Positions 1 to 13,204 of a stretch of 64,000 nucleotides of DNA are shown in pieces. The stretch covers positions 120,224,001 through 120,288,000 of the forward strand of contig NC_083869.1 of NCBI RefSeq assembly GCF_032452875.1. The letters are read 5' to 3'. Source of the stretch: Bos javanicus. Its lineage: Eukaryota; Chordata; Mammalia; Artiodactyla; Bovidae. The translations under genes and the position numbers were made by a program. A model generated the notes under the pieces. That model was not told where the DNA came from. It saw only the letters and a list, made by a program, of their open reading frames with translations, and ran no database searches. Numbering within the stretch: the stretch's first letter is position 1; each line of letters begins with the position of its first letter.

Positions 1-610
1 CACACTTGTCTTTCTCTTACCACCCCAGCTGACGCATGGGACAGTACCAGGGCCCAGGGCAGACAAGTAATGGGGTGACTGGAGAAGCGGGGCCTAAGGG
101 CTGTTGTCGCTGCTGGGGCTCCAGGCTTCACCCCCACCCTCCTGTCCCTTCTCTTTGGGGTCTCCTCCTTAAGGTAGGGTGGGGGGAGGGGCCCTGCAGG
201 AAATAGGGGCACGAGCACAGCTCCTGACTGGGGGGTCCCTGCACATTCAGTTCCTTTGACCCGAGGCCGTGTGGGTGGGGGCTTAGGCTGGAGCCCCCAG
301 CCCTGCCCTGTGACATGCAGGTCCTGGGCTGAGCTCACACAGCCCTGTCATGGGGCCATGCTGTCCCCTGCTGGCCACGCCGTGAAATGCAGCCCAGGTC
401 AGCCCCAAAGTGCAGGCTGATGACGCCAGGCTCCAAGGAGGCCAGGTGCCCACCCCACCACCACCCCCAGCCACAGCGACACTTGGACTGCATGGGGAGA
501 CACGTCTAGATCCGCCTGGCATACAACCGTCTGCCCCCATCCCCACTGCCAGTTTCTGGAAGCCACCCAGCCCTGGAGCTCCAAGTTAAGGGGTCCCCTC
601 CTCAGTCACG
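1..610. other. Intergenic, unique-looking GC-rich DNA
   Basis: No exon-like ORF with splice sites, no RNA gene and no recognisable repeat was found. Short open frames exist on both strands, but their composition is proline/glycine/serine-rich, as expected from GC-rich noncoding DNA. Confidence 0.5.
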
Positions 611-935
611 CAGTTCAGTTCATTTGCTCAGTTGTGTCCAACTCTCTGTGACCCCATGGACTGCAGCATGCCAGGCCTCCCTGTCCATCTCTAATTCCCA
701 GAGTTTGCTCAAACTCATGTCCATTGAGTCGGTGATGCCATCCAACCATCTCGTCCTCTGTCGTCCCCTTCTCCTCCCACCTTCATCAGGGTCTTTTCCA
801 ATGAGGCAGTTCTTCACATCTGGTGGCCAAAGTACTGGAGTTTCAGCTTCAGCATCAGTCCTTCCAATGAATATCCAGGACTAATTTCTTTAGGATGGAC
901 TGGTTGGATCTCTTTGCAGTCCAAGGGACTCTTAG
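611..935 (-). repeat. BovB-derived 3' tail (Bov-A/ART2A type)
   Basis: The block begins with the reverse complement of the ruminant BovB/Bov-A terminus (cagttcagttcatttgctca) and continues with the usual 'accccatggactgcagc', 'ggtgatgccatccaacc' and 'tttaggatggactggttgg' blocks. The same series recurs at 7006, 13205 and, in plus orientation, at 8761 and 40036. It is a noncoding retrotransposon tail; the 60-90 aa ORFs inside it are not genes. Confidence 0.85.
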
Positions 936-1756
936 TCACCCAGAGCCTGACAAAGACCAGACTCACCATGGCCTTGCCTGCAGTGACCTCAGAGATCAGC
1001 CTCTGCCTGGGATCTGATCTCAGGGATCTGATCTCAGAGAGACCAGGGTTCCTGTTCCCCTGTCTCTGCCCCATTTCTGGGTCCCCATCTGTCCCACCCT
1101 GCCAGGGCCCTCCACCTTCCTCACCCAGCTCATCCAGGGAACTGGGCCACTGCTGAGGACAAAGGACAATCGTGGCTCCCGGGGGAAGCGGCTCCCACCT
1201 CCCTCGCCAACTCACCCCGGACGTAACCAGGGCCCAGGGGGGACCAGAAGGGAAGCAGAGCCGGGCAGCAGAGCAGGTCTGCTCCGCTGTGTCCTGGCTT
1301 CCAGGGCCTTTGATCACAGAGTAAGTGGAGCTGGCTGTGCATTTGGCCTAACACACAGGAGGGTACGAGGGTGTGAGTGTGAGCAAGTGGCAAGGGAGGG
1401 AGCGAGTGAACACACGTGGGTGTGACTGAGTTCCTGGCCAAGAAGCCTGGTCACTGGCTCCCGGGCATCATGGCATCTTCAGGGACGGTGACCCAGGCTC
1501 TCAGCACAGCTGCACCATGGGAGCCGGGCTGTTTGCTGTTCCCCCAGCGACACTCAGTGTCTCCCCGAGCCTCGGTCCTAACTTCTGCCCTACAGGAGGC
1601 CCTTCTGACCTCAGCGCTTGGGGTCTTGGTCTCAGGCCAGGTTGTCAGAGACAAGAAGGGCCAATGGGAGGCTGGCCGACCACTGCCTGCGGCGAGCCAG
1701 GGCTACTCTCTAGCTGCAGTGGGCAGGCTTCTTACTGTGGGGGCTTCTTTCATTGC
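936..1756. other. Intergenic, no gene seen
   Basis: GC-rich sequence without recognisable coding exons. A small direct repeat of 'ggatctgatctcag' lies near 1010-1035. Confidence 0.45.
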
Positions 1757-2083
1757 CAGCACGGGCTGTAGGGTACTCAGGTTCGGTAGCTGTATATACT
1801 GACTTTGTTGCCCCATTGCATATGGAGTCTTCCAAGACCAGGGATCAAACCCATGTCGCCTGCATTGGCAGGCATTTTCTTATCCATTGTATCACTAGGG
1901 GAGTCCCAGTGGGGATTTGTAATTTGGGTTCTTTTTTTAAGGCCTTTATATTTTTATTTACTTATTTATTTGGCCACGCCTCATGGCATGTGGGTTCTTA
2001 GTTCCCTGACTGGGAATCAAACCTCTGCCTTCTGCAGTAGAAGGGCAGAGTCCTAACCACTGGGCCATCAGGGAATTCTCTAA
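1757..2083 (-). repeat. Two CHR-type tRNA-derived SINE fragments
   Basis: Two consecutive minus-oriented fragments, about 1757-1906 and 1945-2083. Each ends in the degenerate tRNA-derived head typical of cetartiodactyl CHR elements ('ctaaccactgggccatcagg' in the second). The second has the T/A-rich stretch followed by 'ggcatgtgggttcttagttc'. Confidence 0.7.
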
Positions 2084-5000
2084 TTTTGTTTTTAACAACT
2101 CAGGGTTTTGTTTTTATTTTTTCATCCTGTTCTATTTCTGCAGTGCAGTTTTTAAGCTGGAGTGGGTAGAGGGTGGGGCTGGCCGGACGGAAGGCTGAGG
2201 CCTGGCCGGTGCTCAGCCTCCCAGAGCTAGACCCGGTCCTCCCGGAGGCCAGCCCCCCTTCTGCCCGGTTACCCACTGCCCGCCCCTGCCCAGGAAACCA
2301 GGGGTTTTCAGCAAATCAGTGTCGTGGAATAAAATCAAGTGTGAAGTGCTGTCTGGTGTGTGGGGCAGCTGGGTGCCCCTTAGACCCAGGACGTGGGGCC
2401 TGGCCTGGCTCCACCCCTCATGGCTCAGGTGGGGCGGCCACCCTCAGGAATCTCCCATCAGGTCCAGGAAGATTCACGGAGCTGGCCGCATGATAGATGG
2501 ACACCAGGGCCTCAGTCTGGCTGATTAGAAATGGAATTAGAATGCCAGATGGCAAGCTCACCATCACCCTGTGCAGGTGGCTGTGTCCATCCCCACCCCC
2601 ACTTCCTCTCGGCCTGCTGGCCCCCCGTGGCCTCAAGAGGGGGACCTGGGTCCTGCAATACCCCCACTCCCAAGGCTGGAGCTCTGGGTGACCCTATCCA
2701 CCTTCTTTAGTGGGATCCAGCACCCCAGCACCTCCCGTCCCCATCTGTACCCTTACAGCAGATGGGGAACCTGGGGGCCGAGCAAGGCTGGGCCTGCCCA
2801 AGGGGAGGGACCTCCAGACGGGCATTCCTGACTAGAGGGGAAAATGGGCTCCAGGTGGCCCTGGCCTGGCCCAGCTGACTGCTTGGCACCTGCCCAAGCA
2901 CCCAGTGATCCTTGGGGACCCAGGGATAAAGGTGGGAGGCACCCCATGGGGCTGTCTCTGCAGCTGGTTTGACCTAAACCTGTGCTTCTTGCTTCCTCAC
3001 CAAGCTCGAGAACCCCAGGTTGGCTTCCCCAGGAGTTGTCAGAAACTAGAATGAAAACCATGGTGACCAAGGCCCCGGCACCATCAGGCTGTCTCCTGGG
3101 GTGTGGGGATTGGCAAGTCACTTGATCTGGTTTCAGTGAGTTTTCTTCAAAGAAAAACTCAATATAGCACCTTGCAGGAGGGCCTCGCTGTGACTGGAGT
3201 CATGACTGGGCCTGGCTGCCTTGGTCTCAGCCACCGGCTGCCACGGTTCAGGTCCACCCAGCACTGGGCCAGGTGCCGGAGGGGGACAAAAGACCCACCA
3301 CTGTCCCTGCCCTCAGTTCCCGTCTCTCCTCCTCCAACGCCCAGCTGGCCCTCAGTCTGTCCGTCCTGCCACCCCCACGTCTTCCCAGAAGCCCCTGTTC
3401 CCTCTCTGCTCCTGCCCCAGAGCCTTCTAGGCCAAGTGTCTGGAAGGGAAATAGGTGAGGTCTGGTGGTGTGGTGATGGGTGAAGGGGTTTCTGCAGCCC
3501 GGGCAGCCTGACTGAGAGCCCGAGGGTGAGACATCTCCACCTGCCCCCCACACCCTGCCCGGGGGGATCAGCCCCCTCTCCTCCAGCTGTCCCCGAGGGC
3601 TACCCACGGAGCCTGGGACCCGAGGGCAGAGGAGAGCCTCCTCAGAGGGACACCCTCAGGGCAGAGCTGGGTCAGCGTGCTGGGTGGGTCCAGGGCAGCA
3701 TGGCCCCAGGCCGGACACCCTTCCTCAAGGCCCCAGAGCCCCGGACCCCGGTGAAGCGTAGCCAGCTTGGTCAGCAGGGAAGGTGTTTGCTGCCTGGACT
3801 TGCCGGGGAGGCAGAGACTGGCCTCACCCCGATGGGCCCAGAGCTGAGGGACCCGTAGCAACCCCAGCACCTCCTCCCATTTACAGAAGGGGAGCCGCAC
3901 CCAGAAAGGGGGCAGGTCTCCAGCCAGGCCCAGAATTCGGCACCTGCCCGCCCCACACCCCCGGCCTGAGGGCCCAGAGCAATTGGCCCAGTGCTCTTCC
4001 CGCCTGACTGCAGCCGTGTCCTTCATCCACATCTGCTCAGACGGCAGGTGTTGTGGACACCACCCGAGTGCCATGCACTGGGGACACACCCCCAGGCTCA
4101 GTGAGAGAGACGGCCACTGTGGCCCCTCACTTGGGGTTAGGGGGCTGTGGATAAACGCGGTGATGAGACACAAAGCTTGTCAAAAAGGAAGCCTTGGTCA
4201 TTCCTTCAGCTGTCCCGGAGCACCTACACACTTCCTCAAGGAGTCACCTGGAGTCACCACGGGCAGGGATGCATAGATGCAAATGATGTCACTGCAGGAC
4301 ACGGTTCTAGTGAGGTTCAGAGGTTAGGGTGTGTGTTCCCAGCTGGGAAGGGGTGGCGCTCAGAAGCAGAAAGCACTGGCCCCTGGCCCATGTGGGTGAA
4401 GTAACTGAGGCTCTGAGGTTCCTGACATGAGTCATGAAGGGCAGAGGTCACCAGGGTCAGAGGGCGCCCAGAGGATGGGTGAGGAGACGCTGGTGAGGTA
4501 GGAACAGGTAGGTCCCCACGGGCCACCTATACCAGCCCGAGAGCTTGACTCTGTGCTAAAGGCCATCAGAGCCAGGGGAGGATCTCATCGGGCCGTGACG
4601 TGATGTGACCTTTGTCCTTCAGTCGTTTGTCAACAACCGTGAAAGCCTCCTTGTACTCATGTCCTTGGGGACCGTGGGTCAGGAGGAGAAGTCGAGTTTC
4701 TAGAGTGGCAGGTGGTGAGTGCGGTGTGGACGGCGGGGGAGGAAAACCAGTGCTGAGGAGGGGGCACGTGTGGCTGAGATGCCCAGGAGCTGCCCAGGGC
4801 CACTTGTAGGCACCCCTTAAGGCCGGAGTGGGCTTGGTCAGTGAAGGGGGCCAAAGGGCAGAGTGCTGGGGTAGAAAGAGCTAGAAAGAGAGCCTAGGGG
4901 CAGAGGGCAGGCTCACCTTGGAGATGGTGGGAGAGGGCTTTCTTTGCAGGATTTGAGCAAAAGAGTGGCACAAGCCAGCATCCAGGAGAGACCGAGGGGC

Positions 5001-6919
5001 CCAGTGGAGAGGCAAGGTCAGGGGCCAGGCCAGGTGGAGAGGAGTCAGGGGAAGCAATGGGTCTGATGAGAAGCGGGCAAGTTGGGGACCAGAGTGAAGG
5101 GGAAGTGACAGGATTGCTACAGGAGCAGGTGTGGAAATGACCAGAGGGGTCTGAGTGCAGGGAGAGGCGGAATTGAAAGCCTGCGACAGTGAGTTCAGTA
5201 GGGGAAGGAAGTGGGGGTAGCCAGGGGACTGAATGTCTGAGGTCAGGAAGATAAGAGCCCAGAAAGAGTAGGGTCCTTGAAACCGAGTCCCCCTGAAACT
5301 GAGTTTCCCTGCCAAGTTTATGATGAACTCTTTGTCTAGTCTTTCTCCCTTCCTCGTCCTGTCCCTGTTCCCCTCAGGAACGAGGAGGATCAAAGAAAAG
5401 GGAAATTGAGGCTGAGCAGGACCCTGTGAGGCCTTTCCAGGTGCAAAAGCCCTGCCGTGTCCCCCATTTCTTGTTTCTAGAAAAAGGCTTTCGTCTCCTA
5501 GGCCTTCCCTGAGTGCTGAAGAACAGACTCAAGTGTTACTAATTAGAGAAGTGAAGGAAGGGGAAACAGGAAAGCAGCCTAGCTAGATATGTAAGAAATG
5601 CTTAAACAACAGAGCCACAGGACACCTCGCTCCTTCTCAAGTTTATCCAGAACAATCTGACACAAATCTCTGAGCTGTTCTGCAGAAACAAAGACACCCA
5701 CCCATCCACCCACCCAGGTGGAAGATGGTGACTCCGTGCCAACCACAAGCAGTTAGACAGACCCCAGACTGGTTGGAACCTGAAGTTTGATGACCAAGAT
5801 TCATAAAACAGCACCCAGACCACCAACCAATGAGAAGAAGGTTCACAGGCTGATCGCACACCTCCGACCCTCACCCCTACTGTTGACTTGAAAACCTTCA
5901 CCTGAAAGCCATCAGGGAGTTTGGGTCTTTCGAGCACGAGTTGCCCTTCTTCCTTGCCTGGCAACTGTGTAAACGCTGTACTTTCCTTCCCCACAACCAA
6001 TGTCAGTAAGTAGACTGGCTTTGCTGTTCGCCGGGGAGGGGAGCCAAGTTCCCTTTGGTAACATCCTGAGGATTCAGGAAGATTCTTATCTAGGTTGCAA
6101 AGGAAAGAAACCTAATGTGAAGCAGCTTCGGGGGAAGGGAATTGACGGGAAGGCTCCTGGTGGTGGGTGAACCACCAGACGGTAGAGAAGCCCCCCACGT
6201 GGCAGTCCTCCAGGTCTCCTGGGGTGGAAACCTGGTGCCTCCGTGGCTCTCGGTCTCCCTTCTCTGAGTCACTTCCCTTCCTCCTGGTGTTTGCTGCTTC
6301 CTTCACAGTGACATTGTGGAAACCCAGGCTTCTGTATCTTTCAGCTTACCATCCTGGGGAAAGAGTGACCACTCTCCCAATTCTAGTTATAAGAGACCCC
6401 CAGAGAAAATAGGCCAGGTGCCCACCCCCGGTCCCATCAGAGATGTCATGGTAACAGAATGGTGGTTCCTGGGGACCCGAACAGGTGGGAGGGATGGGCT
6501 AGAAGCTGGGGAGCAGGTCCCACAAAGAGATGAATCCACTGGGGAGACAGCCCCAGATGTCCACTGCAGTTGCTAGTACCACAGAGCTGTGAAGGGCCAG
6601 TGGGCAGGAGGCTGGAGGCAAGGTCAGAGGGGCTGCAATAATCCAGGTGAGATGAAAGCCTAAGAGAATGGAGCAAGTCCAGGACCTTGCAAGGCCAGGT
6701 GCTGAAGTCACAGACAAGGATGGGCCACCAACAGAGGAGGCGGGGAGGGGAGCCCTGGGGGAGAAAGGACAGGGCAGGGGACGGGTCTCAGGCAGCAATG
6801 GCCAGAGGTTGGGTTCCTGGGCACAAGAGAGCCTCAAATCCTGCTGCCAGGAGTTGAAAGAATGACTTCAAGCCTCACAGTGGGGTTAGGAAAACAAGAA
6901 TGACACAGCAAGTGCTGGG
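2084..6919. other. Intergenic, GC-rich, probable old MIR fragments, no gene
   Basis: About 4.8 kb with several open frames up to 201 codons (3568-4173 minus), none with a recognisable domain or family. Segments near 3860-3990 and 4310-4420 resemble old MIR fragments ('cccatttacagaaggggagc', 'aagtaactgaggctctgagg'). I see no splice-consistent coding exon. A short regulatory element or a noncoding RNA cannot be excluded. Confidence 0.45.
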
Positions 6920-8440
6920 AAACAGAACTTTTCACAACAGCAGCCATGTGGAAACACCCTGAATGTCCTTTCACAGAAGAAGGGATAAAAAGACATGGTT
7001 CCTATCAGTTCAGTTTAGTCGCTCAGTTGTGTCCAACTCTTTGCGACCCCATGAACCACAGCACACCAGGCCTCCCAGTCCATCACCAACTGCCAGAGTC
7101 TACCCAAACGCATGTCCATTGAGTCAGTGATGCCATCTGACCATTTAATCCTCTGTCGTCACCTTCTCCTCCTGCCCTCAATCTTTCCCAGCATCAGGGT
7201 CTTTTCAAATGAGTCAGCTCTCCGCATCAGGTGGCCAAAGTATTGGAGTTTCAGCTTCAAAATTAGTCCTTCCAATGTACACTCAGGACTGATCTCCTTT
7301 AGGATGGACTGGTTGGATCTTCTTGCAGTCCAAGGGACTCTCAAGAGTCTCCTCCAACACCACAGTTCAAAAGCATCAATTCTTCAGCACTCAGCTTTCT
7401 TTATAGTCCAACTCTCACATCCATACATGACCACTGGAAAAATCATAGCCTTGCATAGACGGACGTTTGTTGGCAAAGTAATGTCTCTGCTTTTGAATAT
7501 GCTATCTAGATTGGTCATAACTTTCCTCCCAAGGAGTAAGCGTCTTTTAATTTCATGGCTGAAGTCACCATCTGCAGTGATTTTGGAGCCCAGAAAAATA
7601 AAGTCAGCCATTGTTTCCACCGTTTCTCCATCTATTTCCCATGAAGTGATGGGACCAGATGCCATGATCTTCGTTTTCTGAATGTTGAGCTTTAAGCCAA
7701 CTTTTTCACTCTCTTCTTTCAGTTTCATCAAGAGGCTCTTTAGTTCCTCTTCACTTTCTGCCATAAGGGTGGTGTCATCTGCATATCTGAGGTTATTGAT
7801 ATTTCTCCTGGCAATCTTGATTCCAGCTTGTGCTTCTTCCAGCCCAGCATTTCTCATGATGTACTCTGCATATAAGTTAAATAAGCAGGGTGACAATATA
7901 CAGCCTTGACGAACTCCTTTTCCTATTTGGAACCAGTCTGTTGTTCCACGTCCAGTTCTAACTGTTGCTTCCTGACCTGCATATCGATTTCTCAAAAGGC
8001 AGATCAGGTTGTCTGATAATCCCATCTCTTTCAGAATTTTCCAGTTTATTGTGATCCACACAGTCAAAGGCTTTGGCATAGTCAATAATATGCAGCAGAA
8101 TATTATTCAGCCACGAGAAAGATAGAGATCCTGCATTTTCGACAAGAGGATGAGCCTGGAAGGCATTATGCTAAGTGAATCAAGCTAGTCACAGAAAATC
8201 AAACACTGCATCTTCTCACTGATATATGGAAGCTAAAAGGTCAAACTCAGAAGCAGAGAGTAGAATGGTGGTTTCCAAAGGTGGGTCAAAGGAGAATAAT
8301 GCAGAGATGTTGGTGAAAAGTTGCAAAGTTTCAGTTATACGGTAAGTTCTGGGGATCTAACGTGTGACATGGTGACTCTAGTTATAACATCGTGTTGTAT
8401 ACTTCAACTTTGCTAACAGGGTAAATCTTAAGTGTTCTCA
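6920..8440 (+). repeat. L1 3' end, split by a BovB insertion
   Basis: Segments 6920-7005 and about 8093-8440 read as one L1 3' region on the plus strand: 'acaccctgaatgtcctttca' before the break, then 'gcagaatattattcagccac' and 'attatgctaagtgaatcaag' after it. The L1 is interrupted by the BovB at 7006-8092, so the BovB is the younger insertion. Confidence 0.7.
7006..8092 (-). mobile_element. BovB (RTE) LINE, 5'-truncated, with reverse transcriptase C-terminal part
   Basis: A minus-strand open frame of 233 codons (7384-8085) encodes the C-terminal part of an RTE-clade reverse transcriptase. It contains the palm motif YADD followed by TTLMAESEEEL, about 100 residues into the fragment. Downstream, toward low coordinates, comes the BovB 3' tail ending in the BovB/Bov-A terminus at 7006. 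The element is truncated at its 5' end, within the RT fingers region near 8090, as is usual for LINE copies. No endonuclease domain is present, so it is not autonomous. It is inserted in an L1. Confidence 0.85.
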
Positions 8441-8760
8441 CCACAAAAAGCAACAACAATAGTAACTATGAGATGGTTGATATGTCAATTAGGTTGATCA
8501 TGGTACTTATTTCATCGAAACAACAAGTTGGACCTAAAGGGGTAGGATGCGGGGTGTGGGAGAGAGGCTCAAGGAGGGATATATGTATACATATAACTGA
8601 TTCACTCAGTGGTACAGCAGAAACACAACATTGTAAAGCAATTATACTCCAATTAAAAAAAAACTTTTAAAAGTATAGAAATATTTTCTAAGACAAACCC
8701 CCCCCCAAGTTGTAAACCTTAAATATATACAATGCCTATGTGTCAATTATTATAAGTGCC

Positions 8761-9003
8761 AATATTTTGGCCATCTGATGCAAAGAACCGACTCATTGGA
8801 AAAGACCTTGATGCTGGGAAAGATTGAAGGTAACGGGAGAAGAGGGTGGCAGAGGATGAGGTGGTTGGACAGCATCACCAAAGCAGTGGACATGAATTTG
8901 AGCAAACCCCGGGAGACGGAGAAGGACAGGGGAGCCTGGCGTGCTGCAGTCCGTGGGGTCGCAGAGTCAGACACAGCTTAGCGATTGAACAACAGCAACA
9001 GCA
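8761..9003 (+). repeat. BovB-derived 3' tail
   Basis: Plus-oriented tail containing 'accgactcattggaaaagac', 'gatgctgggaaagattgaag' and 'gcagagtcagacacagctta', ending in a short A-rich/CAA simple repeat near 8990-9003. Confidence 0.85.
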
Positions 9004-9049
9004 AATGTGTCAATTGTATGTCAATGAAGATGCTAAACAAATTAATTGA

Positions 9050-9415
9050 CTGCCTAGATATGGAGGGTACGTCCAGCCCTTTGAATGTGGACGGGCGAGG
9101 CAGAAACGTGGCCCCAGGGACACTCTGGCAGCTACTCCCTGCCTCTCGGAGTCCACACCGTGTTGTGAAGAAGCTCAAGCAACTCTGTGGAGAAGCCCAC
9201 GTGGATGGAGAGGGACCAGTTTGTCAGCCATACGACTGAGCCATCTTGAAAGCGGATCTCCTAACTCCTATCCAGCCACCCTGGCTAAAGAGTCCTGGAA
9301 TAAACACAAGGTATTCCTTTCAAACCCAAATACCAAATTTGTGATCAAATAAACTATTGTTGCTTCTTAAGGCTGTTTTGGGTTGGTTCATTACACAACC
9401 ATAACCTGCAGAATA
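9050..9415 (+). repeat. Probable MaLR (MLT1-type) solo LTR
   Basis: The stretch resembles the 3' part of an ancient mammalian MaLR LTR: 'gccatcttgaaagcggatct', then 'agagtcctggaataaacaca', then an A/T-rich tail. Assigned by resemblance only; a RepeatMasker run would decide. Confidence 0.35.
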
Positions 9416-11639
9416 CCAATAGAGTACATCCATAAATGTAGTTTTAAAATTCAAAAATGAAGAAGTATGTGATTTAGAAACAATGGTAAATACCCACATA
9501 AAATCCAAAAGAGGGGGAGATGGTTGCCTCAGAGAGCAGTGAGGGAGACAGGAAAGTGTTTTTGTTTTATTGCTACAAACCTTACAGATCTATCTGATAC
9601 TTTAAATCACATTAATGTATAACTTGGATAAAAATTAAAGCTAAAACTAAAAAAAATTTTTTTCCTTTTTTTGTTTCTTTTTCCTTAGCAGGAATGAATA
9701 TGCAATAGGTTTAAAAGGTTTCTTGTACATTCAGCAACGGATGTATTAAATAGTCCATTATTCCAGTAACCAAGATAAAATTCTTGCTGACAGGAGACCT
9801 GGTATTGCCATTTAGCTAAAATGCTGCCTAAGGTCTTTCATTTAAAGATTCAGGTAACAGTCTGGGTGGTGACGAGTCCCGGTTGCCTCAGTGGAGCCCC
9901 TAGGTGCCTTGTCTGGTCTGTGTCTGAGCCCAGGCCAGTGCGGTCCCTCAGGTGAGGCTGCCGGCCCAGGGGTGGTGGCTCCACAGAAGAGCTGTGCCTC
10001 GGGGCCCTGGCTGGAGGAGTTGGTGGGTCAGAGTCATGGACTGCAGGGTTAAATGGAGTGGGGGGCGGGTGGGTGTGGAAGCAGATTGAATGGAAGGAGG
10101 AAGGTGCCTTCTACAACAAAGAAGGTTCTGGACGTGGAGGAGGGTGCTTTCATCACTTGTCCATGACTGAGTTAGTGTGGCAGGATCATCTCTTTGAACC
10201 TTGTCTTTTTAGGGTTTTTATGATTTGAGGGTCTTTGTTGTTTAATATGTAGAGACCCATCTTGGTGGTGGGGGTGGGGGGAATACATTTAAATACTTTA
10301 AAGAAGTTATTGTACTTAACCGGATTCGTGAGTCGCATTGCTTCTTTAACGTTGTTTTTTTTTTTTTTCTTTAACGTTCTTAAACTGTACTTCCTCAGTT
10401 TTGGAAAGCCGTCAGCCAAACACTGAAAAAGCAACAGACACTGAAGTGCAAAATGAAACATGAAACAAAAACTCTCCTTTAGCATAAATTTACCTTAATA
10501 GGTTTTCAAACTAACCAAACTTCTATTGGAATAAAATTGTCCTCGTTCTTACGGTGCAAAATCAGAGTGAAATTGGTTTCAGTTCTGAGTTACAAGAGGC
10601 TCTTGACTTTCTTAGGCTTTTATTTCCACACATTATATATATCCATGCCCAAACCACCTTGCAGCTCCAGAGCTGTCTTTCGTATGGAATAGCCCCCATG
10701 CTCACCCAGTGCCCACCTACCTCCCAGGCAGACACCCAGGAAGCTCAGCAACATCCCACGAGGCCCCCAGGAAAAGAGGACAGAATTAAACTTGTGTTCA
10801 CTTCCTGTATCCCAGAGGCAGTGGGAACATTCAAACCACTTCTATGGGGTTGTGGGGAGGCCGAAAGGTGAGGTGAGGAGGAGGGTTCAGGGAGCACTTG
10901 CCCTAGAAAGGGAGCCTCCATTTCTGCAAATTTCTGGAGTGTGGGGACTGGGGGTTGGGTATCAATGATCAAAGCCTTCCTGTTCCCAGCTGTTGCCCTG
11001 CTCTCCCCTGAGTCACATGACTGTCACTACGTCTCAAGGGATATCCTGAGATTGGGTGGGCAGGACGCAGGCAGAAGATATCTCCCCAGGGATCCCCTGG
11101 TGCCGCTGTGGGCTCTGCACTGCCCCCTGCTGGCAGTGCCTGCTGTGGGCCGCATGCTGGGGGCTAAGACAGGGCCCAGAGAGCCCAGCGTGGTAAATGG
11201 GGACACTGGTGGAGGGTGCTGGGCAGCAGATGAGACCCCGCAGGACTAGGCCTTCTTCCCAGAGAACAGAGAGACCAGGACAACCGTCCCCCACAGAGCA
11301 GGCTCCATGGTGCTGGCCATCCCCTGGCCCAGGCATCTTTAACCCTGGAGTGCAGGACTGGAGGTGTTATCTCTTCCTGCAGAGCAGAAGCCATGCTGCC
11401 TGCTGCCTGGTCATCCCTGGGCCCCAGGGAAGGGAGCATGACAGCCTCTCATCTCACTCAGGTGACTCGGGCCCAGAAAAGGGGAGCCAGGTGCCCTGGT
11501 GGGAACTTGGACAAACATTTTTATTTGCTGCAATGACATGTGGTTTGTGTCTGGTCTCAGGTCCTGCCCAGGCCCAGGACAAAATTCACAAGAAATCAAG
11601 CAGGAGCATAGATGATGATCACTTAATTTCATCATAAGA
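9416..11639. other. Intergenic, mixed AT-rich and GC-rich, no gene seen
   Basis: Contains A/T runs (9640-9690), a T-run near 10355, and GC-richer unique DNA (9860-10120, 10860-11500). No splice-consistent coding exon was recognised on either strand. Confidence 0.45.
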
Positions 11640-12480
11640 AGAACATTCAAAGAGACTGTGCCCTCCACACCTGTCATTGTGACTAAAATGAAAAACAGTG
11701 ACAATACCTGATGGTGGTGTGGATGCAGAGAAACGGTAGCCCTCATGTGCTGCTGATGGAATCCAGTTATGTGGCCACTCTGCTAACAGTTTGGCAGTTC
11801 CTCCTTTTTCGTTTTTTTCTGAAGGAGGGGAGAGGTGGTGGTGGTGGTAGAAATTTCTTAATAGACAAAAACAAAACAAAAGAAAAACCAAACTACACGT
11901 GCACAACCATATGACCTAGCAATTCCACTCCTGGGCATGTATCCCAGAGAAACGGAAGGAAATGAAATGTTCACAGAAAAACCTGTCCTTGAAGATTTGT
12001 GGCAGCTTGAATTAAAACAGGCAAAACTGGATCAGCCTTGAGGTCCGTGCACACGAGTACTGTTAAACATGCCCTAAAATCCACTCACCCCCAGACACTG
12101 CCCAGTGGCACAAAGGAGCCAACTGGGATTCTTGCTCTGGTGAATCTCCAGGGAATTAGGCTGAGTGGAAAATGGCAAACACCAAAGACTGCACAATTCC
12201 ATTCATGTAACTTATTTGAAGTGACAGAATTCTAGGACAAAAGGACAGGTGTTAGGGTCAGAAGGTTATAAAGGGACCCGGGGGCTTGGAGCTGCTCAGT
12301 ATCTTGACTGTGGTGTGTTTACATGAACTCACACATGTGATAAGATGTACAGAATCTACACACACACAAGTGAGAACGCGTAAAATAGCAGACTCTGAAT
12401 AGAAATGTGAAAATCTGTGAATTGTACCATGAGAGAGAATAGGAGCAAGCATACAAGCATACTGTATTATTTCTTGCAAC
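11640..12480 (+). repeat. Old L1 3' fragment
   Basis: Degenerate L1 ORF2 end and 3' UTR-like sequence: 'gcagagaaacggtagccctc', 'atgacctagcaattccactc', then 'cctgggcatgtatcccagag'. It is heavily mutated and carries no long ORF. Confidence 0.6.
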
Positions 12481-13204
12481 CACATGTGACTCTACAGTTA
12501 GATCAGACATCCAAATTAAAAAAAAAAGGGACTGGGAACTCAAGACTAATAGTGGAATAACAAACCTTTAACCTACATCCTGGTCAAAAGAATCAATCAA
12601 TTAATTAAGGGCCTGCCCAGGAATTAGTCTCTCCTGACCTTTAGCCAAGAATTTTCTGAGCACAGGATTGTGCGGGGGACAGAGGCAGCTGTGGGGTGGG
12701 GGGCAGAGGCAGGAAGGAGGCCCCAGCGGGCAGGTCCTCTGGGAGCTGGAGGGTAACCTGGGTTAGTGTGGTGAGTGGGTGGAACAGCAGGTCAAGGTGG
12801 AGGAACCCGGACGCTCTTCCTGAGTGGGGGGCACCTGGGCAGGAAGATGCTGGTGGCCAGTGCAGTGTGGCTCGGGGGTGAGGGGGCCTGAGTTGGGAGG
12901 GGGCCACCCAGGTCCACTGGGGTGGGTGAGGCAGAGAGGGTTTTTTCCCTTTGAAAAGAATTTCTTAATTTTGATTTTAAAAAAGCACAACATGGAAGTT
13001 GCCATCTTAACAATTCTTAAGACACAGTTCAGTGGTGCTAAGTCTATTCACATGGTTGGCCCCAGACCTCCAGAACGTGGTCATTTTGCAAAACTGAAAG
13101 TCTGTATCCATTAAACAACTCCTCAGTTCCCCCTTCCTCTCAGCTACTGGCAGCCGCCATCCAACTTTTCATTTCTAATCATTTGACTGCTTGAAATGCC
13201 TTTG

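Noticed and set aside
3568..4173. 201-codon minus-strand ORF
   Set aside because: Low-complexity composition, no domain, no splice partners, GC-rich surroundings.
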